Assembly (NCBI GenBank): GCA_964019695.1
Contig: OZ026530.1
Location: 42,579,716 to 42,643,715, forward strand
Origin: Loripinus fragilis
Taxonomy: Eukaryota; Mollusca; Bivalvia; Lucinida; Lucinidae
Direction of reading: 5' to 3'
Length of the DNA stretch: 64,000 nucleotides
The notes beneath the pieces were generated by a model. The model had not been told where the DNA came from. It saw only the letters and a program-made list of their open reading frames with translations, and made no database searches. Positions 55,766 to 64,000 of this stretch are shown piece by piece. Position numbers and translations under genes: made by a program. How positions within the stretch are numbered: position 1 is the first letter of the stretch; each line of letters begins with the position of its first letter.

Positions 55766-55980
55766 GGCATCGACGCGAGAAAATCTGTCCTCTATGTTTG
55801 CGAACAGCAGTCTGATCTGTGCCTCTTATATTTGTTTATTGAAAAGTATTATAATATCTAAACTTGCTGCATGCAGATTTTCAACTTTCTAGCTAGTCTC
55901 TGTAGCTGAAGAGACTGGTTTAAGTTTTACTTTGCAGAAACTCAAAGACAGGTTTGGCGTGTCGAGGTCAATATTAAAAT
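55766..55980. mobile_element. MITE family B, full copy
   Basis: Left end ATGGGCATCGACGCGAGAAA, right end AAAGACAGGTTTGGCGTGTC, an imperfect inverted pair. Interior: AGCAGTCTGATCTGTGCC, TTTGTTTATTGAAAAGTATT, CTAGCTAGTCTCTGTAGC. Confidence 0.8.
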
Positions 55981-56042
55981 AGATTTTAAGATGGCAGGTG
56001 GTCTGGAAAAGGTTAGCCAACTTTCAAAACATCTTGGCATTG

Positions 56043-56598
56043 AATATTACTTGACTTTTCGCTTACTGTAAAGGCGGCGCCTCATGAATGCGTAATTAGG
56101 ACTAGTCAACCTTTGGTATAGGTAACAGCTGAAAAGGAGGCGTGGTTTTATTCAAAAGTAACTGTATCATCTCGTGCCATCACCTCAGTCATTATTTAGT
56201 CCTTAAAACGCCAGCAAAATAACTGCATCTGAAAATGTCTATTTAACATAGGCAGGGGGAAAGCATTGTGGACCCAGATCAGACTGCTCCTATAGGAGCA
56301 GTCTGATCTGGGTCCACACTGTTTTTCTATGAGGCTTCAAATAGTTTAGTGGACGACAAAAACATACATTTTGTGATTATGCGCGTTAAGGGTTAAGAAA
56401 TGTGAGTTCAGTGTGTATACGGTTAGGATTTTCATGAAATGCACGCTCGTTTGCGCGGCTCAAAAAGCTTATTAACTCTTTACCAAATTATAAATCAAAC
56501 CTAATTTCCCTTCCTTAGCAGATGAAATAGCCGAATCACGCCCATATATGAATATTAAAGTTGCCGCCTTTACAGTAAGCGAAAAGTAAAGTAATATT
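56043..56598. mobile_element. MITE family A, copy 4
   Basis: Best-preserved ends: AATATTACTTGACTTTTCGC and GCGAAAAGTAAAGTAATATT, followed inward by TTACTGTAAAGGCGGC on both sides. The central hairpin at 56268-56317 has 24-base arms around AT. No coding. Confidence 0.92.
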
Positions 56599-56760
56599 GA
56601 ATACAAACTGTTTCTGCTGATTGCGGTCGGCCATTACCGGCCGCTTAAATAACGTGCATGCAAATCACACATCAAAATCAGGTTTTGACCGAACCTTTAT
56701 GCCATGCTCGGGGTATTTTTATTCGCTGTAGAAAACGATTTGGTGCGGACAGGGTTCTAA

Positions 56761-56901
56761 CTAGCCTGGGTTCCAGTCTGATTAATCGAAATCAATAATG
56801 GACAACCAATACCTTTGATGTGGTATCTTTTTATTCTCTTATTTTTAGAATATTAGCATTAGAAAATATTGCCAAAATATTGACGACTGGACCCAGGCTA
56901 G
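56761..56901. mobile_element. 141-bp MITE
   Basis: Inverted ends CTAGCCTGGGTTCCAGTC / GACTGGACCCAGGCTAG (one mismatch). The AT-rich interior carries part of a chance open frame. Confidence 0.8.
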
Positions 56902-56990
56902 GTTCTTACCAACGACATCCTGCTTCGAAAGTAGAAAAAGAACTTGACGTTCGCCAAACCAAGAAACCGGTTAATTGCAAAAATAGTCCA

Positions 56991-57990
56991 GGGCCCGGAA
57001 TAACAATGTCTCCTTAAAGTTAAGGAAGACCTAAGTTAAGTATTGATATTTCAACATGCTACGAGGGGTAGTCAAAAATAACTGAGAGTTGATTCACATC
57101 TCTCACGTAGGCTAACGTACATCAGTGAAATTTGGCGCATGCATGCAATGAACTGTCCTGCGTCAGAATATGCAATATACAAGACCATGTAAAGTATAGA
57201 TTGTTGTTGCTTAGCAACCGAAGAATGCGAAATAATGTCATGCGTTCACGCTGGATATATAGCGTTACCTTGGAAATACTATACAAAATTTAAGTTACCC
57301 AAACTTGTATATTTGTTGCAAATAAAGTATGTGAATGTATTTTGTGAAATGCAACAATTGAGATTGAGGCGTTGGATTTTTTACAAGAGGGAAAATAATT
57401 AAATTTTCTGAAAATTTCACCCCAAAATATACCCCACCCGCCAGTTACGGTTCATTTTAGAGCAATATTATCAACTAAGTCTCATATCATATGACCATTT
57501 TATTTTATTTGGTAATTAGTTTTGACATCTGAATGCATATCTTGCATATTCCCAGGAATAAACGGTTGCCATAGCAACAAAATCTGGTCTTTTAGTTAAA
57601 ATTGGAATTTCCATCTATTTTGGTTGCTAGGCAACAGACATTGTATGTATTGTATTTACTATCTATAACACTTCTTCAAAATATTGCTAACACATTATTT
57701 AATATATTTGGAGAGATAAATGTCCGTTTTTATACTGTTTTATATTTAAAATGATTATAAATTTATGGCTGCTGTTCTCAGTTATTTTTGACTGACCCTC
57801 GTATATTAGATGCGAAATAAATTGCCTGGATTGATGCGGTACTTGTGGTCAAAGATATCATTGCGATTTACAGAAAAAATGAAACTCTTTTGATTTTAAT
57901 CAGTTTGAAACGTTATTTTTCGCATCCTGAAAAATCAATACTTAACTTAATTCTTCCTTAATTTTAAGAAGGCATTGTAATTCCGGGCCC
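56991..57990. mobile_element. TIR element with GGGCCCGGAAT ends, host of a nested mariner MITE
   Basis: About 60-base inverted ends: GGGCCCGGAATAACAATGTC, CTTAAAGTTAAGGAAGA, TAAGTTAAGTATTGATATTT at left, mirrored at 57927-57990. The interior is largely occupied by the mariner-like MITE at 57062-57801. Once that is subtracted, the host is only about 260 bases long. No coding. Confidence 0.85.
57062..57801. mobile_element. mariner-like MITE nested in a TIR element
   Basis: Ends CGAGGGGTAGTCAAAAATAA / TTATTTTTGACTGACCCTCG, flanked by TA on both sides, which fits mariner-type insertion. A short tract GGTTGCTAGGCAACAGAC / GTTGCTTAGCAACCGAAG recurs inside. No transposase signature. Confidence 0.85.
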
Positions 57991-58257
57991 AGATCATTTA
58001 GATATACTCGTTTTTCAAGTGCGGAGTAAGAAGAATTTCTGTGTGACTTGTCTTTGCTGGGGATATTTAGACTTGAAAACTTTTCTCACAAAGGTTTTTG
58101 TTTTTAAAATATCGTTCCAGATCTGGATTGAAACTACTTGGCACTTATAATACTTCACTTTTAGACATCTCGTCAATTATTCTTCAAATTCAGCTGTCTG
58201 ATTCTGATCTGTGCTGTCTGTGGATGTTGTGGAATGTTAGATCATTTCAAAATTATC

Positions 58258-58710
58258 TGGAATAACGGATCCTTCAAAAATAGTGAGAACCTACACTATA
58301 AGAAAAAACAGCAAACTCGGTGTTATTGAGTCTGTTCATGAGAACTAAAGGAGCGTGCAACAATTCTCACGAGCACCAGCTGAAGCGGTATTCTGATTCC
58401 GTCACAACCCGATATTCCTGAAGGACCAGGATATGAAAAAAATGTCAATACTATATTGTATATCGATGTACGGGGAGAAGTTTTACCAACTCCACGCGGC
58501 ACAACGACAGCAGTTACGACCTCTAAATCATTTGGAAAACGGATTCTTCAGAAATAAAGAGAACCTACACTATACGAAACACAGCTAGCTCGGTTTTATT
58601 GAGTCTGATCATGAGAAAAATGGAAAGTGTAACAATTTTCACGCCCCCTATCACCGGCTGAAGCGGTATTCTGCTTTCCGTCAGAACCCAATATTCCTGA
58701 AGGACCTTAA
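58258..58710. repeat. direct duplication, ~277-bp period
   Basis: Both copies (58258-58430 and 58535-58707) read GGAT-CTTCA-AAATA, GAGAACCTACACTATA, TATTGAGTCTG-TCATGAGAA, ACAATT-TCACG, GGCTGAAGCGGTATTCTG and CCCAATATTCCTGAAGGACC (or close variants). The segment between differs. 57991-58257 and 58711-58943 show no feature apart from a lone MITE end at 58807-58823. Confidence 0.8.
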
Positions 58711-58943
58711 ATGGCGTTTCGCTGGTAGGCCGATGATGGCTCACGTTCAGTTTTATATGGATCTCCTGTCCTCTACTCATCAATTAACAAAACCCTCTGA
58801 CAAAACTCTCTGGATCCGCGCATGACAACTATTTTATTTAATAGAACACTTACTTGTATCTCTGGCTTCACCGTGGCCAGTGCGACAAGAAATAGAATGC
58901 CAAGCGTCAACTGCAGTAAGATATACATAAACACACACACTTA

Positions 58944-59187
58944 AAAGCCGCCACATGTGATTTCCAACATTGTGTCATTTTGACATGAGTAGACTCAGAC
59001 GAGCCTGTGGAATCTTCTTTTAAGCTTAGTAACACCAAATGCTGGTCGGTCAGTAGCTTAACAGTCATAGAATACTCATTCGACTAGCAAAGGCTCTGAT
59101 CAGACTGCGCGTATGCGCAGACTGGTCTGAGCTTTTGCTGGTTGCACATACCACATTGTTGGAAATCTCATTTTGCGGCTCATACGA
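58944..59187. mobile_element. MITE family E, copy 2 (inverted)
   Basis: Reverse-orientation copy of 37978-38226. Ends AAAGCCGCCACATGTGATTT and AATCTCATTTTGCGGCTCAT, with TTCCAACATTGTG / CACATTGTTGGAA. Hairpin GATCAGACTGCGC-GTAT-GCGCAGACTGGTC at about 59098. Confidence 0.88.
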
Positions 59188-59237
59188 TTACGCACAGTTT
59201 AGCCAATCGAAAACTGTTCAGTGTAAAACTGTAAATA

Positions 59238-59883
59238 CACTGCTCAAAATATTTAAAGGAACACTGCATGTTTTGCCATTGATCATAATACAAATGCACT
59301 CATAGTCCGACTCATAGCAAGAGTGTGATTGATAAGGCAAAAACATGTTTGTCCTGTGATTAGTTTGGTTACCGATCAAGGACGGTGTTTCTTGATCAAA
59401 ATGAAGTAAGCCTTTTCCAGAAATATCCATGGAACGCTTTATGTAAAAATAGAATTTTGTAAAAAAAACCAACCTTTTTTCAAAGACAAATTTTAAGGCG
59501 ATTTTTTCAATCAAATACCGCAACACCGTCATTTCAATCAAATACCGCAACACCGTCATTTTTGTACGTTCAAAGGCCTTTTAATGTTGCAGAAATCATT
59601 AGGTTACGCTATTAAGAATTTCCGAAGATTCTACAGAGTTCCAGAAGAAATCGTCATTTTCAAGAAAATAAGAAATACAAAATTTGAGCCATGAACTTGA
59701 GCAGCGATTGTTTTGTGAAAAACTTTTTTGATCCAGTACTCTGACTCACTTTGCAAAGATCGCAAAAGAAACTGGGGTTCTACCTTATTGTCTAGTGAAA
59801 TGTATGGCTTGTCTATAGGACAGGGGTTAGCATTATCACCTATGGAAAATCATCAGGTGTTCCTTTAAATATTTTTAGCAGTG
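59238..59883. mobile_element. Tc1-like non-autonomous element
   Basis: Ends CACTGCTCAAAATATTTAAA + GGAACAC and GTGTTCCTTTAAATATTTTT + AGCAGTG, flanked by TA on each side. This ACTGCTCAAA...AAAGGAACAC type of terminus is one I associate with Tc1-like elements. The interior has a 24-base tandem duplication (TCAAATACCGCAACACCGTC, twice, near 59508-59560) and a 113-codon minus frame without a DDE signature. Confidence 0.85.
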
Positions 59884-59894
59884 TATATTAGTTA

Positions 59895-59985
59895 CCTATA
59901 ATTTTAGCATATGCTTTAGGTGCTCATAAGAGCCGTTTCGTAGAGAAGGTTTTTTGAGTACGTACAACATATGTATCGGTTGAAA
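59895..59985. repeat. solo terminal repeat of the 33.2-kb MITE family
   Basis: GGTGCTCATAAGAGCCGTTT, then TTTTTTGAGTACGTACAACA + TATGTAT match the right terminus of the element at 33203-33775. No partner nearby. 59986-60229 shows nothing further. Confidence 0.6.
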
Positions 59986-60229
59986 AATAAGAAAAAAAAT
60001 TTTCTTCACGTAAGGTCTGGAACTAACTCAAACAATTTTAAACACCTGCAATCAGGTAATGATTCTCGCCAATGGCGGTGTTTTCAGGAATTAGGGGCTA
60101 TAAGATTAATAGACCATCATGGTTATCTAGTCCATTTGACACTCCTATATGTCCTATACATTAACCTAGAAATGTCGAGTACAGTGAAGTTTTTTTGTTT
60201 CTTTGCACTTTAGAGATGTTCTAAGACTA

Positions 60230-60700
60230 ATCTAGCTTGGTTGCCAGAATGGCAACTTTGGGCAACTCCCAAAATTTGCATAAATCCAAAATGGCCGCCA
60301 GAGGGCATATTAGAAAACTAACTTTTTTAAATGTCCCTAAATCACCATATCCAAGATGGCCGCCAGATGCCATCTTGGAAAACCTAACTTTTCTAAGTAA
60401 TTGTTACTAAATGTTGTACAATATGTCATTTTAGAGGTTTTCTGGTATAAGGAATCCAATTCTGCATGTATTTTTGCATTGTGAGGACCTCGAATAACCA
60501 TATCCAAGATGGCTGCCAGACGCCATCTTTAAAAATTATTTTTAACTCACTGAACGCCATGGAAAATTATAAAATATGTCTTTTAAGGCGTTTTCTGGTA
60601 TGCGGAAGCTATTCTGAATGTAGTTTCAAATAACCAAATCCAAGATGCCCACCAAACGCCATCTTTAGAAGAATGTTATTTATAGTCATAGAGCCTTATG
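60230..60700. repeat. four units with an AAGATGGC...GCCATCTT palindrome
   Basis: A palindromic core CCAAGATGGCCGCCAGATGC + CATCTT occurs at about 60349, 60500 (GATGGCTGCCAGACGCCATC) and 60638 (GATGCCCACCAAACGCCATC). A degenerate form is near 60287 (AAATGGCCGCCAGAGGGCAT). Between cores the words AACTTTTYTAA and TTTTCTGGTATRHGGAA recur at a spacing of 60-150 bases. Non-coding. Confidence 0.7.
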
Positions 60701-61314
60701 AAATATCTCGCTTTTGGGTTTCTGGAATGGGCTTAACAATGAATTGTAGAGCAGAATATACTCCACCCTGCAAACATGTACATGTATATGTGTTCGGTCC
60801 CCTAATAACACCACTCTAAGTCCCTAACAATATTCATGCAGATATCAATAGTTGATATGGGGATGAAAAAGATTTATTTATGCTTTGACATGCAGTTGTA
60901 TGGTGTGACGATACAAGTGTGCTGGAACCAGCCTAGAAAGTTCCAGAACATAGTTGTCCATCCAGCTCGTATGTAAATAACAGTCATTTTTTGCCTGCTT
61001 TGGAACCTTAATGAAATGCTCAGCCTTGGAATTCTATGTCATTGCAGATTATGGAGGAATAAGAGGTATTTACAATGAGAAATCATGGATGAAAGCTATG
61101 AGAATATTTCAGAGTGTAGCAGCTGCACTCTTACAACGATTTCTGTCAATTAGACAAAATAATTTTGATGGCATTTAGCAGTACTTGAAACAGCTCATAT
61201 ACATCCAACTGCTCTACACTAGTAGAACAATTTCCTCATGCCAACACTCCCAATTCACCAGTTTGAGCCCAAGGAATGGGAAGGTGAAGTCCAATTAAAA
61301 AAGCTGAATATAAA
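60701..61314. other. no recognised feature upstream of GCDTTS-family relics
   Basis: No motif recognised. It may be the decayed 5' part of the relic that follows, since 61000-61300 has a more coding-like base pattern, but no frame is open for more than a few dozen codons. Confidence 0.35.
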
Positions 61315-61578
61315 GTGCGTGATAAAGTATTTCTTCCTTGCTGGATATGTAATGTATTCACATTACATTACTTATTATTTGATGGAAATGCCAAGACAGT
61401 GTTGATTTGGTCTGATGGATACTTGAGTGCAGTTACATCAGATAAGTTCTGTTATCAAACTACCATTAGAATTGGCAAAGGGGTGCCAAAAGGCATGCTA
61501 CGATCTGCTGATTTGGTAAATGAGTGTATCTCACATGTACAGTTTCTGATTGGCGGGAAAGCATCTAATCAGGATTAG
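61315..61578 (+). pseudogene. 87-codon open frame, unknown
   Basis: Reads LLFDGNAKTVLIWSDGYLSA, KFCYQTTIRIGKGVPKGMLR and ECISHVQFLIGGKA. I do not recognise the family. It lies on the same strand as, and 600 bases upstream of, the GCDTTS-family relics, so it may be an upstream piece of that element. Homology cannot be shown by eye. Confidence 0.3.
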
Positions 61579-61786
61579 AGCCTTGTTTAATATCACAGAA
61601 ACTGCACAAGGCAAAAATGAAATACCAACATGCCTTAGGTTTCTGTAATAAAACTATCATCATCCTCTAGAGATAATCAGCATCACTTATACAATCTCTT
61701 TTACTGATCAGATTGCTTCATTAGACGTACACATAGATGATTCAATTATTATTGGTGAAAATGTGGAAAGCAATTTCATACTAAAA

Positions 61787-62000
61787 GTAAGAAAGACCGC
61801 AAAGATCAGGAATCATTACAATCAAATACCACACCTGACCCAGGATACCACATGGGCGAGTGACAAAATCACAATTAGACATCACAAACAATAGCCAAGA
61901 GGTCGGTGATTTCCCAGCAGGTGACCACAAGGCAGCAATGAGCAGACGGGAAAGCATGACAAACACAAGACAAAAATAACACAAATGATCCACAAAGTCT
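61787..62000 (-). repeat. dispersed repeat family R, copy
   Basis: Near-match to 25250-25462: GCAAAGATCAGGAATC, AATACCACACCTGACCCAGG, AATTAGACATCACA, AATAGCCAAGAGGTC, AGCAGGTGACCACAAGGC and AGCATGACAAACACAAGAC. It inserts between the 61.3-kb frame and the first GCDTTS-family relic. Open frames on the minus strand here are by-products. Confidence 0.85.
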
Positions 62001-62179
62001 CCCAGATGCTTTCTACATAGCTATTATCATCCTGATTTAGACGATATGTATGCATAAGGGACAGGTCGAAGGTACACAATCCAAATAAGTAATAGATCTT
62101 ATAACCATATGTCTCCCGCTGCTTCTGATTATAAACAGGGGAAGATATAACTTGGTCTTCTGTTTGCCTATGAGTTGGA

Positions 62180-63070
62180 AGCAGATTGTCCAGCATTTAT
62201 TGATGGTCAGCCCTTGATGTCTTCGTGAAAGCATCGATTATAAACCTGGCCTGATCAAAAGTCCAGATATTCTTGACACCTCATGGCCTCATAGTGGCAG
62301 TCACTTTGATTTAGTTGCATCGATTGAAGAATGTTTTAATAACTATACAGATACTACTAGGAAGATTATTGGCTTTGACAAGTACTGAGACATTTCTGCA
62401 AAAGACAATGAGAAGATGTGGCGAGCTAGTGAAATTGTTATCGACTATAACCTCTCCACAGCAAGTCATCTAGACGGATGCAATTATATAGGCGAAACAT
62501 GCCAGTGTGGTAGGTACTTTCAATCTTGCCTAGATTACTTCAGTGAAAACAGATGATGGTAGTTTCTTCTTGATGAAGCGGACAAAACAATTGTGCTAGT
62601 CTGGTCAGAGTGTGACCTGCATACTTATTTAGTGATGGCACAGATGTGTTTGTCCTACTTTAAAAGTCTTTTGTATTGGGTGAATCAGGCAGACATGCAT
62701 TGCAAGGTATAGATGGAGCACTGGGATGGTTCAGTACTTGACACCAATGCCACTCGTCCTAATATTGGTCAGAAATGCTTACACTTAGTCATTGTGATAC
62801 AACTTCCTACCCATATGGCAAAAGAAATGCCACTGCACAGAATATGATAAGACATCAAGAAACTACTTAGGTGTAACTACTTTAGGCGGCGTTGGTACCA
62901 CTCACAAAGAGTTGATAAATGCATCTATGCCTTTCTTTGTTGCATTATATGGTCAGCCACCAGAAACATCCATGGAATCTGCTCGCTAAAGTATATTTAC
63001 AAAGAGAAAGAAACATCCGAAAATGATCACAGCTCTTCCATCGCATTATCTGGCCACATGTCAGCAGTCC
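62180..63070 (+). pseudogene. GCDTTS-family ORF relic, tandem copy A
   Basis: Fragments in family order, in changing frames: CPAFIDGQPLMSS (62190), then GFDKY, stop, DISAKDNEKMW (62380), YNLSTASHLDG (62450), VFVLL-like and QMEHWDG-like traces (62640-62730). HCDTTSYPYGKRNATAQN follows at about 62790; the Gly-Cys-Asp block has lost bases just ahead. Then ELINASMPFFVALYGQPPET and SMESAR (62910-62985). At least five frame changes and several stops make it dead. The ALYGQPPETSMESA stretch is better preserved here than in copy B. The family recurs in many invertebrate and fish genomes as repeated hypothetical proteins. I infer it is carried by a mobile element; its biochemical role is unknown to me. 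Confidence 0.6.
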
Positions 63071-63119
63071 ATCTGAACTTATTGCACCAAACGAAGAACA
63101 TATAAGTAACTCACCTGAA

Positions 63120-63998
63120 GCTTCTAAGTATATTGTTGTATTTGATAAGTATCAAGACATCTCTGCCAAAGACCATGACAGGATGCGGGATGCTTGTGGA
63201 GCTGTACTTGACTATGACCTCTCTATTGCAAGTCATCTGCCTTAGCGAGATGCCAAAATGAAAACCAAATCCAATAAGGGAAAATTTGCCAACGTCTAAA
63301 GTCCCTTCAATCTTGGCGAGATTGCTACATCAGAGACAGGGGCTGATTGTATTTTTATGATGAAACTGATTGAATAATCCTTCTTCATTTGCCGGAAGCA
63401 GCTTAGTCTGGCTAAAATGTGATCTGCATACTTAGGGATGACAAAAATGTGTTTGTTCTACTTGCATATTGGGTGAATCTGTCAGACTTGCAATGCAACG
63501 TACAGATGGAGCACTGGGATGGACAAGTACTTGACATCAATGTCATCTGTGCTGATCTTGGTCAGAAATGCTTGCAGCTACTGTATATGCATGCGCTCAG
63601 TGGTTGTGATACAACTTCCTACCCTTACGACAAAGGAAATGTCACTGCACTGAATACTATGGTATCCGGAATCTACCAATGTTTAGCTATCATAAGTGAC
63701 AATGATACCACTCATACAGAGTTGATGAATGCAGCAATGACTTCCTTTGTTTCATTATAGTCAGCCACTAGGAAAATCTATGGAATCTACTTGCTACAAT
63801 GTATTCGCAAAAAAAAAGAGAAATCCTAAAATGATGGCTTTACCTACAACATCTACACATCTCCTGCAACACTTGCTTTGGGCTCATCTTCAAATCTGGT
63901 TGTGGAAATCAGACAATCGTGAAGGTACTGCAGAGGTGAGTTCAACAATGCGAGAGCTCGCCGAGCGCTCGTTAATTGGTACCTATCTTTATTCGTAA
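63120..63998 (+). pseudogene. GCDTTS-family ORF relic, tandem copy B
   Basis: Better preserved than copy A. It reads VFDKYQDISAKDHDRMRDAC, LDYDLSIASHLP, a stop, RDAKMKTKSNKGKFAN (63130-63290), then after a gap ILRDDKNVFVLLAYWV, QMEHWDGQVLDIN and LLYMHALSGCDTTSYPYDKG (63419-63640). After a two-base deletion near 63760, relative to copy A (TTATAGTCAGCC against TTATATGGTCAGCC), the next frame gives QPLGKSMESTCYNVFAKKKR, LPTTSTHLLQHLLWAHLQIW and LWKSDNREG. Asp residues in the VFVLL and GCDTTS blocks are conserved features of the family. It runs to the window edge, where GAGAGCTCGCCGAGCGCTC suggests a new hairpin begins. Confidence 0.65.
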
Positions 63999-64000
63999 TG

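Noticed and set aside
59218..59559. A 113-residue protein on the minus strand in the Tc1-like element
   Set aside because: The frame includes a 24-base tandem duplication and the terminal repeat, with no helix-turn-helix or DDE signature.

Overview
This window looks like AT-rich nuclear DNA from an invertebrate animal, most likely a marine or freshwater bivalve mollusc. The evidence is the absence of bacterial gene structure, the tRNA-derived SINEs, the mariner/Tc1-type elements with TA target duplications, the C2H2 zinc-finger array, the GTCC/GGAC tetranucleotide tails and the roughly 146-bp tandem units rich in TGACCT, all of which I associate with bivalve repeats. No species can be assigned from sequence alone. 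A 200-base run of N (37428-37627) marks an assembly gap.

Only one convincing intact reading frame is present: a 13-finger C2H2 zinc-finger ORF at 23397-24518 (+). It is followed by a frame-broken six-finger continuation (24547-25068) and a decayed finger relic at 27265-27525. All other coding traces are relics of mobile elements: a Ty3/gypsy integrase zinc-binding fragment (10684-10790), a Tc1-like transposase pseudogene (48790-49321, -), two copies of a transposase-like helix-turn-helix N-terminus (7548-7909 + and 50055-50410 -), and three decayed copies of a multicopy invertebrate ORF family carrying a GCDTTS motif (52755-53370, 62180-63070, 63120-63998).

The rest is a dense, nested repeat landscape. 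0-15 kb: a long inverted repeat pair (1-209 / 3585-3793), a 560-bp palindrome-centred MITE family, SINE pieces, and a 1-kb terminal-inverted-repeat (TIR) element with two convergent tRNA-like promoters. 15-23 kb: mostly featureless, with a mariner-like non-autonomous element at 21.1-22.5 kb. 23-30 kb: the zinc-finger locus, SINEs, a two-length minisatellite and the TGACCT-rich tandem element. 32-41 kb: several MITEs, a twice-present foldback element, and a 750-bp palindrome whose arms are themselves hairpins. 42-47.6 kb: three adjoining structures, namely a 190-bp satellite with higher-order repeats, a TIR element inserted in a foldback hairpin, and a 38-bp minisatellite that appears to be built from the foldback end. 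47.8-60 kb: Tc1 relic, a 5.8-kb element with long inverted arms enclosing a GCDTTS relic, and nested mariner MITEs. 60-64 kb: tandem GCDTTS-family relics.

The most unusual themes are: (1) the 5.8-kb long-inverted-repeat element and its 1-kb deletion derivative; (2) a hairpin core (GATCAGACTGC / GCAGTCTGATC) shared by otherwise different MITE families; (3) a minisatellite seeded by the end of a foldback element. All alignments were made by eye, so element boundaries are approximate unless a target duplication is stated.
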